Shown here piece by piece: positions 16,922 through 26,639 of a stretch of 64,000 bases of DNA. A program made the position numbers and the translations under genes. The notes under the pieces are model-generated. The model saw only the letters and a program-made list of their open reading frames with translations. It searched no databases and was not told the origin of the DNA. Positions within the stretch are counted from its first letter, which is position 1. Every line of letters starts with the position of its first letter. Source of the DNA: an uncultured bacterium (GTDB lineage Bacteria > Cyanobacteriota > Vampirovibrionia > Gastranaerophilales > Gastranaerophilaceae); assembly GCA_902779645.1 (NCBI GenBank), contig CACZCH010000004.1, positions 87,925 through 151,924 on the forward strand, read 5' to 3'.

Positions 16922-17255
16922 TAAAATTTAAGAAAAGGGTAAACAGACTTACTATGTAACATATTATTTGTACTACTGTGTATTTTTTTAATGTTTCATG
17001 TTTTACAATTTTTCCTATTATAAAATGTGAGATTATACATAAAAATAAAACTAAACTATAAATATAATGTTTTATTAATAATCCAAATATTAAAGGTAAG
17101 CTCAGTGTTACAATATATAAAATCATACTTCCTGCAATTAAATATCCGTATATAGCCTTATTTTTTGGTTGCTTAAAATTGTATAAAAGCCCGATTAGTA
17201 ACATTATGATAGATAATATATTTACAATAATTGCAGATATTAAAACTATATACAT
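16911..17255 (-). CDS. small four-helix membrane protein
   Basis: This 114-residue protein is almost entirely hydrophobic, with four predicted membrane segments and a His-Lys loop (GKIVKHETLKKY). No known family. Its start overlaps the stop of the upstream hydrolase gene by 10 bases, so it belongs to the same minus-strand operon. Confidence 0.55.
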   Translation of the reverse strand: MYIVLISAIIVNILSIIMLLIGLLYNFKQPKNKAIYGYLIAGSMILYIVTLSLPLIFGLLIKHYIYSLVLFLCIISHFIIGKIVKHETLKKYTVVQIICYIVSLFTLFLNFIIY

Positions 17256-18085
17256 ACAGCCTCTTTTTCATTTTCGACAGTTATAAGTTTGCTTAAGAAT
17301 TCTTTAACAGTATTCATCACAAATTCTTTTTCATTATCATATAAAACCATGTGATAACTGTCATTAAGTTCTACATATTGTTTGACTTTGGATGAAATAC
17401 CCTCTAAAACGACTTTTGCACTCTTTGGACTTGATAAATTATCATATTTGGAATGAATACATAAAACAGGACAAGTAACATTTTTGAGATTTTTTCTGAC
17501 ATTTTTAGATAATTTTAATAATCCGTCAACACAATTAAGCGGATAATTGTCCATGCTTATATTTGCCTTAGCTGTAATTTTGGCAAGACTTTTTCTTGTT
17601 CGTTCGTTTTTTACGCCAAAACAGTCATCTTCAGGAAATGTATAATAAAATTTTGTAATAGTACTTAGCGCAAAAGGCAGTAAAGATATTGTCCAAGGAA
17701 TACAAAAACCGTCTAAAAATAAAGTTGTTGAAAGTGCAACTACCCCTGTTAAATTGTTATTATGTTCTGCAAGATATATTGACATTGCAGCGCCAAGACA
17801 TAAACCGGAAACAAAAAACTGATTATAATTATTTCTTAATCCATTATATTTTTCTTGAGCAAAATTACACCAATCCTGCCAAGTAACTGATTCTATTTCG
17901 TTTATTCTCTCGCCATGCCCTGGAAATGAATAACAAAAAACGTCATACCCGTTTTTAAACAGAAAATCACCGTATTTTTTCATCTCAAAAGGACTTCCTG
18001 TCAATCCATGAAACAACAACACAGCATTTTTGTTCTCAGTACCAAAGCCATCATGTACCAGTTCAAAATCTATGCTTTCGCTCAC
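17246..18085 (-). CDS. alpha/beta hydrolase with Cys nucleophile
   Basis: The 279-residue fold resembles monoacylglycerol lipase/carboxylesterase (serine aminopeptidase S33) proteins, with the oxyanion segment LLFHGLTGSPFEMK. The nucleophile elbow is GLCLG, so residue 96 is Cys where Ser is usual. The other triad residues look intact: D215 in HSKYDNLSSP and H245 in DSYHMVLYD. Cys at this position occurs in dienelactone hydrolase and PHA synthase, so the protein may be a thiol hydrolase or acyltransferase. It starts with GTG directly at the stop of the aminotransferase gene and is probably translated with it. Confidence 0.8.
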   Translation of the reverse strand: MSESIDFELVHDGFGTENKNAVLLFHGLTGSPFEMKKYGDFLFKNGYDVFCYSFPGHGERINEIESVTWQDWCNFAQEKYNGLRNNYNQFFVSGLCLGAAMSIYLAEHNNNLTGVVALSTTLFLDGFCIPWTISLLPFALSTITKFYYTFPEDDCFGVKNERTRKSLAKITAKANISMDNYPLNCVDGLLKLSKNVRKNLKNVTCPVLCIHSKYDNLSSPKSAKVVLEGISSKVKQYVELNDSYHMVLYDNEKEFVMNTVKEFLSKLITVENEKEAVCI

Positions 18086-19528
18086 TTATGATAACCTCGT
18101 AAAAAGTTGATCAAGCAAGCTTAATGCCATATCAATTTCAGCATAAGATATAGTAACAGCAGGAACTAAAGTTATTGTATTATTATAATGGCTTCCTTTA
18201 TTAAGAATTAATCCGCATTTTTTGCCATTATAAGTTAAATCACCTTTCAATCCTTCAGAAACGATTTTCTTTAATAGTTCAGCATCAGGAGTATATCCGT
18301 CTTCTGTTACACATTCTATTCTTAAAGCTAATCCCAATCCGTCAACATTTCCGATACGTTTATGACGTTTTTCTAATTCTTTTAAGCCATTTAAGAAATA
18401 TGCACCCTTGTTCGCAATTTCTCTTTCAAAATCGCCTTCTTCAAACGTACTCATAACTTCATATCCAGCTCTCATACCAATCGGATTGTTGCAGAAAGTT
18501 GAATGAGTTCTGCCATTCGGCCATATTTCAGGGTTAATTAATTCTTCTTTTGCCCACATACCGCCAAGTGGGTTTAATCCGTTTGTTAAAGACTTACCAA
18601 AAGTAATAACATCAGGTTTAACGTCATAATGTTCTATTGCCCATAATTTTCCTGTTCTATAAAAGCCCATTTGAATTTCATCATCAACAAAAAGGACTCC
18701 AAAATCGTCAAGAACTTTCTTCAGTTCTTTAAAATATCCTTTAGGCGGTACTATATATCCGCCTGAACCTTGAACCGGCTCAACGAAGAATGCACCCATT
18801 GCACATTCTTTAGATGAATGGTCATAAATACCTGCACAATTGTCTTCAAATTCGCGTCTTAATTGTTGAACACAATAATAATTGCAAGAGTCACATTTCT
18901 TTCCGTATGGACATCTGTAACAATATGGATATGGAACAAAGTGTGCTTCTTCCCCAAAATGTCCAAAAGGCTTTCTATATCTATATCCTGCCGTCAAACA
19001 GCTTGCACCCAAAGTACGTCCGTGAAAACCGCCAAAAAATGAAAACATTCTGCTTTTATGAGTGTAATTTCTAACAAGCTTCAGGGCATCTTCTATAACT
19101 TGAGAACCGCCGACATTAAAGTGTACACGACCTTTTCTTCCAAATCTTTTTATATTTGCTTTTGCAATTTTTTCTGACAATAAAACTTTATAATCGTATT
19201 GAAAATGTGAAGAAATTTGTGGCAAAGTGTCCAGTTGATTAACAACTGCATCTCTTATTCTTTTATTTTTGTAACCCAAATTACAAGAAGCAAACCACAT
19301 TTCTAAATCTAAAAACGGAGTATTTTCAGAATCATACATGAATGAACCATTACAATCCCTAAAAACTTTAGGATTGGCTTCTGCGTGAATTTTATCGCCG
19401 TAAGTACAATATTCCTTATCAATGCTTGCTAATTCTTCATCTGAAAAATTTAGTCTTGTCGGTAATGTTGCGTCTTTGCTGTTGATTTTCTTTAAATTTG
19501 TTACAAGGTCTTTTTCTAATACTGCCAT
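18086..19528 (-). CDS. class III PLP-dependent aminotransferase
   Basis: The 480-residue enzyme carries the class III pattern: the PLP-phosphate region FNVGGSQVIEDALKLVR, the aromatic-Gly-His loop FFGGFHGRTLGA, the Asp-containing FVDDEIQMGFYRTG, and the catalytic Lys in TFGKSLTNGLNPLGG. An inserted Cys-rich loop (residues about 198-215, YCYRCPYGKKCDSCNYYC) could bind a metal or form a structural cluster. Similar inserts occur in some 4-aminobutyrate/omega-aminotransferases. The substrate is probably an omega-amino acid such as 4-aminobutyrate or lysine, but this is not certain. It is the first gene of the operon with the Cys-type hydrolase. Confidence 0.85.
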   Translation of the reverse strand: MAVLEKDLVTNLKKINSKDATLPTRLNFSDEELASIDKEYCTYGDKIHAEANPKVFRDCNGSFMYDSENTPFLDLEMWFASCNLGYKNKRIRDAVVNQLDTLPQISSHFQYDYKVLLSEKIAKANIKRFGRKGRVHFNVGGSQVIEDALKLVRNYTHKSRMFSFFGGFHGRTLGASCLTAGYRYRKPFGHFGEEAHFVPYPYCYRCPYGKKCDSCNYYCVQQLRREFEDNCAGIYDHSSKECAMGAFFVEPVQGSGGYIVPPKGYFKELKKVLDDFGVLFVDDEIQMGFYRTGKLWAIEHYDVKPDVITFGKSLTNGLNPLGGMWAKEELINPEIWPNGRTHSTFCNNPIGMRAGYEVMSTFEEGDFEREIANKGAYFLNGLKELEKRHKRIGNVDGLGLALRIECVTEDGYTPDAELLKKIVSEGLKGDLTYNGKKCGLILNKGSHYNNTITLVPAVTISYAEIDMALSLLDQLFTRLS

Positions 19529-19641
19529 ATTTCATTCCATTTTATATTTTTCTAAAATTACATTTCTCATTATACTGCTAAAAAAAACAAAAAAAAATTT
19601 TTTTGCTCTTTTATTACAAAATGTAATATTTATTTACACTT

Positions 19642-20457
19642 TTATTGTGTTTCGTAGAATAAAGTAAAAGATTCAGACGTTAGTAATTTTGCTTTTCCAC
19701 CGTGTATTGGTACAAATACAAAACCTGCAACATATAAGCAAATATTTCCGGCTTGATACAAAGGATAAACCCAAATAGATCTGTTTGCTCCGGTTTTTGA
19801 GATGGAACCTGAAAGATCAACTTCTTTTGCATCAGGAATATAAAAATTACTTATTTTTATACTCTCAGGAGTACCCATTTTATCTGATTCGGAAATGGTT
19901 TCCACTCTGCCTAAAATTTTGGTACCTTTATCGTATTTTTTCCCGTTTATTTCAAAATCATGTTGTGCGATAAAAGGGATTGTTGAACCTTCTAATATTT
20001 CTCTGGTTGATTTTAATTGTTCTGCAATTTTTACCTGTATGGGAACTAATTTTTTAGTAAAATCATATTTATTTTTAGATGTTATTTTTCTGACTTTAGA
20101 TAGGTCAATATTTTTTTCTATAAAAAATTCATCCGGTACAAATTTTTCCGGCAAAACGTAATTTTCAGCGTTAACAATAAATCCGCTATCTTCCAATAAT
20201 TCGTCTTTTATAGGTTCATTTTCATATTTATTTGTATAAGCACTTAATTTAAACGGAACGTCTTTATATAAATCCGGATTTAGCAGTTCGTCGGTTATAG
20301 GATTATTTTGAATCTTAGAAGATGTTTCTGGATAGTTTTTGAAAGAATTATTTTGCAAAAGCTCTTCTTCTATTGAATCAGCATACACCTTAGCATTAAT
20401 AAAAAATGTCAGGCATAAAAATATAATTAATATTAATTTATAATAATTTCTTTTCAT
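19642..20457 (-). CDS. secreted TrbI/VirB10-like protein
   Basis: The 271-residue protein has an N-terminal signal (MKRNYYKLILIIFLCLTFFI) and three imperfect repeats of the pattern ITDELLNPDLYKDVPFK / IKDELLEDSGFI. A beta-rich C-terminal half follows (IPFIAQHDFEINGKKYDKGT, ILGRVETISES, ISNFYIPDAKEVDLSGSI). The layout matches the protein encoded at 1993-3141. An envelope structural role is inferred. It starts one base after the stop of the upstream M48-like gene. Confidence 0.65.
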   Translation of the reverse strand: MKRNYYKLILIIFLCLTFFINAKVYADSIEEELLQNNSFKNYPETSSKIQNNPITDELLNPDLYKDVPFKLSAYTNKYENEPIKDELLEDSGFIVNAENYVLPEKFVPDEFFIEKNIDLSKVRKITSKNKYDFTKKLVPIQVKIAEQLKSTREILEGSTIPFIAQHDFEINGKKYDKGTKILGRVETISESDKMGTPESIKISNFYIPDAKEVDLSGSISKTGANRSIWVYPLYQAGNICLYVAGFVFVPIHGGKAKLLTSESFTLFYETQ

Positions 20458-20458
20458 A

Positions 20459-21157
20459 TTAGTAAGTGTATTTTATTTTCTTGTTCGAATTTTTTTGTAT
20501 TTTATCTAACAATTTCATTCTGTTATTTCTTGAGGTTAACAAAAAGTTCTGATAATATATATTGTCCTTATATTCATTATTTACAAGAACATGTGGATAT
20601 TTTGTATAAATATATTCATATATTAACATCATTCTTCTTGATACAAGCGTGTGATTAGAGAATATATCGTATCTGTATTGCTTACCGATTTTATTTAGTA
20701 TTGTAATAAGTGCAAGAGGATTATAATCTGCATTAACCATATAATCTACCGCTGTTTTATCGGCTTTCAAATCGTATTTATTAGGAGCAACCCAATAGTT
20801 TAATATTGAGATATAACCTCTAAGAATTCCTTCATACGTATCAACACCATGTGCAATAGAGTGGCTTAATATTGCTGCAAGTTCATCATCACTGTCTATA
20901 TAAGGAATTACCACTGGTTTAATCCATACTATTCTGTTAACGGAACTTACGTCTGTCCAAAAATCCCTTGTATAAACTCTATTGATTGCCATAAAAGTAA
21001 GTCTTTGTTCAATTCTGTTAGCATTCAATATTCTAAAACCAACAGAATTCATACGAGTTTGCAGTTCGGCAGTTGTCTTAACGTCCCAAGCAAACACCGG
21101 TTGAATAACAGATATAAATAAAAATATTATCAATGTTAAAATAAAGTTTTTATGCAT
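20459..21157 (-). CDS. M48-like secreted pseudo-peptidase
   Basis: The protein is exported (signal MHKNFILTLIIFLFISVIQPVFA) and resembles M48 metallopeptidases in layout. DDELAAILSHSIAHG stands where active members have D-E-L-A-A-V-L-A-H-E-x-x-H. The two zinc His are kept (H99, H103) but the catalytic Glu is Ser100. The downstream third ligand E-x-x-A-D appears as DLKAD, and the C-terminal helix (MVNADYNPLALITILNKIG) matches the usual A-G-Y-x-P-x-A. It is likely a non-catalytic relative. It sits between the TrbI-like and HAD phosphatase genes. Confidence 0.7.
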   Translation of the reverse strand: MHKNFILTLIIFLFISVIQPVFAWDVKTTAELQTRMNSVGFRILNANRIEQRLTFMAINRVYTRDFWTDVSSVNRIVWIKPVVIPYIDSDDELAAILSHSIAHGVDTYEGILRGYISILNYWVAPNKYDLKADKTAVDYMVNADYNPLALITILNKIGKQYRYDIFSNHTLVSRRMMLIYEYIYTKYPHVLVNNEYKDNIYYQNFLLTSRNNRMKLLDKIQKNSNKKIKYTY

Positions 21158-21189
21158 CCTTAAAGCTTCCCTTCTTTTACCAAATTTTT

Positions 21190-21825
21190 TTACCCATTTA
21201 ATATATCTATGATATTACGAAATGAAGTAAAATGTGAATGATTTATATTATTTTTTTTACAATATTCGTGCAAATTTTTTGAAGCAAAAAGAAAATCAGC
21301 TTTGGAAGCAATACATAAATCACTTGTGCCGTCACCTATATAACAAAATCTGTTTTCTTTAACTTTTTGGCATTTACACATGCCTGCCTTTTTAGCACAA
21401 TTTTCGTTATAATAAGGGAATTCAATATTAAATTCCCCGTTATTATATATAAGCTTATTCGCATAATATGGAATATCTAAATCGTAACGTTCAAGAACTT
21501 TCTTGATAAATAAATCAAATCCGTCACTTAATATTGTTAATTTAATATTATTTGACTTTATGTAATCGACAAAATCCAAAAAATAATCATCAATCTCAAT
21601 AGAGTTAATATAATCATTCAATTGTTTTTGAGAAATATTTTTCAGCAAACCGACTTGAATTATTGCATTTTCTCTTGAGGAAATTTTACCTTCTATCCAC
21701 AGTTTTTCTGACTCAAACCATTTGTCACCGGTGTATTTTTCAAAAAATCCGTTAACAGAATCTTTTTTTGTAATTGTTCCGTCAAAATCGCAGTATATTG
21801 CATCTATTGTATTGATTATACTCAT
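21190..21825 (-). CDS. HAD-superfamily phosphatase (MtnX/PSP-like)
   Basis: HAD motif I is DFDGTIT (nucleophile D13, acid D15), motif II is ILSDGFD, and motif III/IV is CYIGDGTSDLCIA with a Lys nearby (QKVKENRF). An insert with three Cys (NCAKKAGMCKCQK) precedes motif IV. Length and cap type fit the MtnX/phosphoserine phosphatase-like subfamily. The substrate is not defined; no methionine-salvage genes are adjacent. Its start lies four bases before the stop of the AsmA-like gene region. Confidence 0.8.
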   Translation of the reverse strand: MSIINTIDAIYCDFDGTITKKDSVNGFFEKYTGDKWFESEKLWIEGKISSRENAIIQVGLLKNISQKQLNDYINSIEIDDYFLDFVDYIKSNNIKLTILSDGFDLFIKKVLERYDLDIPYYANKLIYNNGEFNIEFPYYNENCAKKAGMCKCQKVKENRFCYIGDGTSDLCIASKADFLFASKNLHEYCKKNNINHSHFTSFRNIIDILNG

Positions 21826-21829
21826 TGTT

Positions 21830-24442
21830 TTACCTGATTTCTTTTAATTGCAAGTTTGTTTTGTCTTTGTTAATATCACCTTTTAAATGAATTCTGTAAT
21901 AATTTGAATTCTTACTATCACTTTTAATTTTAGGTATTAGCCTTAATTTTGACTCATATAATTCTTTTGAATGCTCAGGTCTGAATACTACTTTTAAAAT
22001 CCAGCTCATTGGTATGCCGAATATTCTTATCCCTTTTGGTGCATCTTTACTGTACTGCCAAAATAACTGCAAATCTGCATACTGTTTTTCCATTTCATAA
22101 TTACCCTCTAAATACATTGCAGATAATTCATGCCATGTTGTTAGATTAATATTTTTAATTTCGGTATTATGAACGTCAAACGAACCTTTTATATCATCTT
22201 TCATTAAATCTTTTTGTGATAAATCAATATTGATAATATCAGCCAATTTATATTTTGAATTATCTATCATAAACTCTGTGTCACCGAGTTTTGGCAAGAA
22301 TCCTTCTTTTACTTCAAAAGCGCAATGAGCATCTAAAAATTTGAACATATCTCTTGCTTTGAGTTCAACTTTAGCACTTGCAATTCCATCTATTTGATTC
22401 TGAAGGTTCAATGTCATTTCTGCTACTTTATTAGAATCAATATTTTTAGCTTCAAAAGTCATATTTGATGTATCTTTGGCAAAATCATAAACTCCTTTTG
22501 CGTGAATTAAACCATCTGCAAAATTTAAGTCTTTCATATTGAAATCAAATATGTGATTTTTAAAACTTCCGATGAGTTTTGCATTTTTAAGAACAAACGC
22601 TTCTCTTCTTATTTCATTAATTACTATTTCCCAATTATTGATTGTTAAGGGAACGTCTTTAACTTCTTTGGAAAATTCTTTAGAATCTAATTTATTCTCC
22701 GGTTTACCCTCTGATTTATCCCTATCAGGAGTTGTTTCAAAAACCAGTTTATCTAAAAACAGTTTCATGTTGTAAATCAGAGTATCGCCAAAAATATTAT
22801 TCTTTGCACTTAATTCTGCCGTGTATTTTTCGCCTTTAAATAATCCGTTTGAGGTTATATTAAACACGCCATTTCCCGATACAACATGAGCTTGGGCAAT
22901 ATGGAAATCTTTATGCCTTGCTTTTATTACATCAAAAGTTCCCAAAACCTGATTGTTTGCAAAATCGTATTTTAAATCGCCTTTAAATTCACCATCTAAA
23001 ATTTGCTGCTTAAAAGAGCCGACAAATGAATTCGGAACATAACCGTTTGTGTTCAAAGTTACGTATTGCGGAGTCATTTTGCCGTCTATGATTTTAAAAT
23101 ATCCCCTTCCAAATAATATGTCTTTGTACTCATTATTTTCTTGAACAGAAAATCTGTAATCTTTTAAGAAAAACTCTTTATCTATTTTTTGAGTTTCAGC
23201 GAATATTTTCTTATTTTTGTTTCGGATTCCTGCATAAAAATCATTAAACATTATGCCTGAATCAGCAGGAATGTTTATATAATATTTAGCATTAGGTTTC
23301 TTTTGCTTTATATAATAATCAACTTCCATATCAAGATAATTTTTGACCTTAATATTGGAAGGCAGATATTTTTTAGCCAAAGCCGTTGTAATTTTTGAAT
23401 TAACTTTTCCGAAAACTTCTTTTTTCTGCTTGTCATACATTTCCTTTATGAGAAGTTCATGTACCAATTTTTCCGTTCCAAATGTTCCGACGGCAAGTGA
23501 CTTTACTTCACCGTTCTTTATGAAGAATTCTGCTTTTTTACAGGTAACAGGAACATAAAACGGAAGAAATTTAGCAAACAAATCATTAGCTGTTATTACA
23601 CCAGATAAATCATTGTCTTTATAAACCAAATCAATATCCGCAGTACCTTTAAAATCCGTAAAATTCTCTACAAACTTTCTTTCATCTATACCATATTTTT
23701 GAAGGAATAATACAGTTGCCATTGTTTCATTTACAGGAACTTTATCCCCTTTAATCGTAAAATTATCTAATTTTTTGTCATTTAGAATACTGCCATCTAT
23801 AACAACTTTCGTTTTCCCAACTGAGAGCGGGAAGTTTTTTGCTATTAACTTTTTATTTTCTATATATAAACTTCCAACCTCACCTATTAATATTGGATGT
23901 AAAACTCTATCAAGCGTTATATTGAAAACTATATCAATATTTTTAATCCCGTTATTTTCTTTGATTGCAAACTGATTTGATGATATTGATAATTTTTCTC
24001 CTTCTTTACGTACAATATCTATTTTCTTTATATTCACATAAGGTATTTTATTTATATCAAAAGACTTTTTCTTTTTTGAATCTTTTTTCTTTTCACTTTT
24101 TAGTTTTTTTAAGATATCGAGATTTGCATAGATTAAATCTGCATCTAAATTTTTTAATTCCCCTATGTTAATAAATGTATTCAAATTTTCTATATTTAAT
24201 CCGACTTTATCATTATCTTTAATAGTAATGTTTTTTGCCGTTACTTTAACAGATAACAATGGTGATATTTTTACTTTAAAACCGCTTATATCAGAATTCA
24301 TTTTATATTTGGTTTTAATAAAGTTATTTGAGATTTTAATAAAATTATCCGAATTTAAAAATAAAGAAATTGCATAAATAAACCCTAAATACAGTACAAT
24401 TAATGTCGAAAGAATTATAATCGGAAATTTAAACTTTTTCAT
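21830..24442 (-). CDS. AsmA-like large envelope protein
   Basis: The 870-residue protein has one N-terminal membrane anchor (FPIIILSTLIVLYLGFIYAIS). A long periplasmic region of repetitive beta-strands carries the AsmA signature near the N terminus (VKISPLLSVKVTAKNITIKD, IENLNTFINIGELKNL). A region with AsmA_2-like strands is near the C terminus (IPMSWILKVVFRP). Such proteins bridge the periplasm and are implicated in phospholipid transport or outer-membrane assembly. It is transcribed with the downstream HAD, M48-like and TrbI-like genes. Confidence 0.72.
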   Translation of the reverse strand: MKKFKFPIIILSTLIVLYLGFIYAISLFLNSDNFIKISNNFIKTKYKMNSDISGFKVKISPLLSVKVTAKNITIKDNDKVGLNIENLNTFINIGELKNLDADLIYANLDILKKLKSEKKKDSKKKKSFDINKIPYVNIKKIDIVRKEGEKLSISSNQFAIKENNGIKNIDIVFNITLDRVLHPILIGEVGSLYIENKKLIAKNFPLSVGKTKVVIDGSILNDKKLDNFTIKGDKVPVNETMATVLFLQKYGIDERKFVENFTDFKGTADIDLVYKDNDLSGVITANDLFAKFLPFYVPVTCKKAEFFIKNGEVKSLAVGTFGTEKLVHELLIKEMYDKQKKEVFGKVNSKITTALAKKYLPSNIKVKNYLDMEVDYYIKQKKPNAKYYINIPADSGIMFNDFYAGIRNKNKKIFAETQKIDKEFFLKDYRFSVQENNEYKDILFGRGYFKIIDGKMTPQYVTLNTNGYVPNSFVGSFKQQILDGEFKGDLKYDFANNQVLGTFDVIKARHKDFHIAQAHVVSGNGVFNITSNGLFKGEKYTAELSAKNNIFGDTLIYNMKLFLDKLVFETTPDRDKSEGKPENKLDSKEFSKEVKDVPLTINNWEIVINEIRREAFVLKNAKLIGSFKNHIFDFNMKDLNFADGLIHAKGVYDFAKDTSNMTFEAKNIDSNKVAEMTLNLQNQIDGIASAKVELKARDMFKFLDAHCAFEVKEGFLPKLGDTEFMIDNSKYKLADIINIDLSQKDLMKDDIKGSFDVHNTEIKNINLTTWHELSAMYLEGNYEMEKQYADLQLFWQYSKDAPKGIRIFGIPMSWILKVVFRPEHSKELYESKLRLIPKIKSDSKNSNYYRIHLKGDINKDKTNLQLKEIR

Positions 24443-24477
24443 TGATTAATACCATCCCCTAATATCTTAAATAATAA

Positions 24478-24516
24478 AAATATATGGTTGAATAAAAATT
24501 ATTCAACCATATATTT
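24478..24516 (-). terminator. hairpin terminator between two minus-strand units
   Basis: A perfect 18-bp stem (arms AAATATATGGTTGAATAA and complement) with an AAA loop lies directly after the stop of the 24528-25559 gene and before the AsmA-like gene. It separates two transcription units. Confidence 0.75.
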
Positions 24517-24527
24517 GCAAAAATTTA

Positions 24528-25559
24528 TTAATATGCAAACTGATAAGTTTGTCCTTGTTTTTTAATCGTAAATTGAAGCGGCTGAGGATCTTCTTTAAAT
24601 TTTAAACAAAGTATTCTCATTGAAGAATTTGCCTTCAAATCATAATTTTCAGGTAATGAATGTGCATATCTTGTAGCTTCTTTAACAACCATTGCAAGTC
24701 TTACATTGTTTGCAACAGTAAAGCCTAGTGATAAACCACCGGTAGCAACGGCTAACGGAACACCCAAGTTATCGGCAAGGTCTAATCTGTCCATATCTAC
24801 AAAAGTTGATGTTGTAACATCTTTTAATCCTGCAAGTCTTTCTGAGTAAACTTTTTCTACTTTTATATCAGTATTTGAATTATTTTTAACAATGTATTCA
24901 AACGCGTGAACATATTTATTTTCTTTGTTTTTTAAACGATATTCATTGATTGTAACCGTAACGTTCGCATCAGCATTATAAAACTCTTCTTGGTCAACAC
25001 AAGTTAAATCAATCGGGTCATTATCCTCTGAATATGGAATAGCAGAGGTTTTGTCATTTCCTTTTGACATTTTGTCATTTAATTTACTCATACCTTTTTT
25101 GAGCGGTTTCAACCCGTCAGGAAGAGTAAATAAACCGTCTAAAGCACCAGATCTTGCATAATCTATAAAATCAAACTTGTATTCTTTATAAGCTTCGTTA
25201 TCCTCTAACGTTTCATATACGAACTTTTGACTTTTAAAGAACTCTGTAACGTCGTTATTTTCTTTGTCATAGTTTTCGTCTGTTACAATGTATACATCAG
25301 TATCTTGTAAGGCCGGATAGAATTTCATATAATAATGTCCGTCACCATATGTTGCATAGTATGCATTTCTTTCAAGTTTTTTTACCTCTGCTTCATTGCT
25401 TAAAATGCTGTCTACAACAGGTACTACTGTTCTTATATTCTGACCTTTTATTCTATATGCATGATAATCTTTAATCATGCCGGCAGCATTTGCAGTTGTA
25501 GTTGTCACAAACATTACAAGTAATGATACAACGCAAACATTTTTTAATATTTTTCTCAT
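24528..25559 (-). CDS. secreted hypothetical protein
   Basis: The 343-residue protein has a signal peptide (MRKILKNVCVVSLLVMFVTTTTANAA) and a mixed alpha/beta body. A segment ITINEYRLKNKENKYVHAFE precedes a hydrophobic Gly-rich stretch (NLGVPLAVATGGLSLGFTVA) that may insert in a membrane. A final strand pair follows (ILCLKFKEDPQPLQFTIKK). It is not a family that can be recognised. It starts one base after the stop of the AI-2E permease gene and is followed by a strong terminator. Confidence 0.62.
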   Translation of the reverse strand: MRKILKNVCVVSLLVMFVTTTTANAAGMIKDYHAYRIKGQNIRTVVPVVDSILSNEAEVKKLERNAYYATYGDGHYYMKFYPALQDTDVYIVTDENYDKENNDVTEFFKSQKFVYETLEDNEAYKEYKFDFIDYARSGALDGLFTLPDGLKPLKKGMSKLNDKMSKGNDKTSAIPYSEDNDPIDLTCVDQEEFYNADANVTVTINEYRLKNKENKYVHAFEYIVKNNSNTDIKVEKVYSERLAGLKDVTTSTFVDMDRLDLADNLGVPLAVATGGLSLGFTVANNVRLAMVVKEATRYAHSLPENYDLKANSSMRILCLKFKEDPQPLQFTIKKQGQTYQFAY

Positions 25560-25560
25560 A

Positions 25561-26625
25561 TTAATTATTCTCCTTTGTTTCTAATTCCACATTTTCTTCT
25601 TTTTCTTTTATATTTTTTACATATAATTCGTCAAGTAAAACACAAATTGTTGCTGCCATTGCAGGTCCGAAAAGAACTCCGATAAAACCGAAGTATTTTC
25701 CGCCCAAAATTAATGACAAGAAAATAATTGTTGGATGTAAATCCATTAATTTGCTGAAAGCATAAGGTCTGACTAAATTATTTTCTATAAGTTGTGCTGC
25801 AACCATTACAATAAGTGTTGTAATAAGAACTTTTGCACCAAATTCATAAACACCTATTAAACAAATTACAATTGCGATAGCGGGCCCGACAACAGGGACG
25901 ATGTCCAAAATTGCAGCTATGATTGCGATAGATATCGCATAAGGATTTTGTAAAATTAATAGACCGACTGCATTTACAACAAAAACACTTAATACAGCCA
26001 TTGTTTGAGCAAATACATATCCACCCATTTTTGATGATATATTGTCAATGATTTCTTCAGTTCTATCTTTTATATTCATAGGAAAATACTTTAAAACAGT
26101 TTCTTTAATGCTCTTTTTATCCTGCATAAAGAAAAACAAAAAGATTAAACCTGTTAAGCAATAAGCGAAACCGGAGCCCATATTTTTTAATAATCCTGCA
26201 ACATAATCTATTGCATTTTCGGTTGAACTTGCCATAGATGCAGTTAAGCCGTCAAGGTCCAGCTTGGTTATACCCATTGCTTGACATAAAGCACTGCCTT
26301 GAATGGCTTCATTCAAATTCTTAACATAATTCGGATATTCTTTAATCAATTCCGTTATTTGATATGCACCTAACATAAATATAAATGCAAGTAATATACC
26401 TAATATAGATAATGCACCAAATAAAACAATGCAGGTTGCAGCAGGTCTTGGCATTTTCTTTTCTAATTTGTCAACAATTGGATTTAGAGAGCATGCAAAT
26501 ACCAATGAAATAAACAGCATTATTGCAATGTCAACATTTGTGAACATAAAAAATAAAAACAGGACAATAAAAAACCCAAAAAGAACAGTATTTAATGGAA
26601 TTTCATTATTAAACAATCTTATCAT
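25561..26625 (-). CDS. AI-2E-family (PerM/YdiK) membrane transporter
   Basis: This 354-residue protein of about eight membrane segments has the family hallmark NPYAISIAIIAAILDIVPVVGP and a late IFLSLILGGKYFGFIGVLFGP. The family includes exporters of various solutes and sodium/proton antiporters; the substrate cannot be read from sequence. AGGAGG lies six bases before the ATG. It leads a two-gene unit. Confidence 0.88.
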   Translation of the reverse strand: MIRLFNNEIPLNTVLFGFFIVLFLFFMFTNVDIAIMLFISLVFACSLNPIVDKLEKKMPRPAATCIVLFGALSILGILLAFIFMLGAYQITELIKEYPNYVKNLNEAIQGSALCQAMGITKLDLDGLTASMASSTENAIDYVAGLLKNMGSGFAYCLTGLIFLFFFMQDKKSIKETVLKYFPMNIKDRTEEIIDNISSKMGGYVFAQTMAVLSVFVVNAVGLLILQNPYAISIAIIAAILDIVPVVGPAIAIVICLIGVYEFGAKVLITTLIVMVAAQLIENNLVRPYAFSKLMDLHPTIIFLSLILGGKYFGFIGVLFGPAMAATICVLLDELYVKNIKEKEENVELETKENN

Positions 26626-26639
26626 ATTTCCTCCTGATA

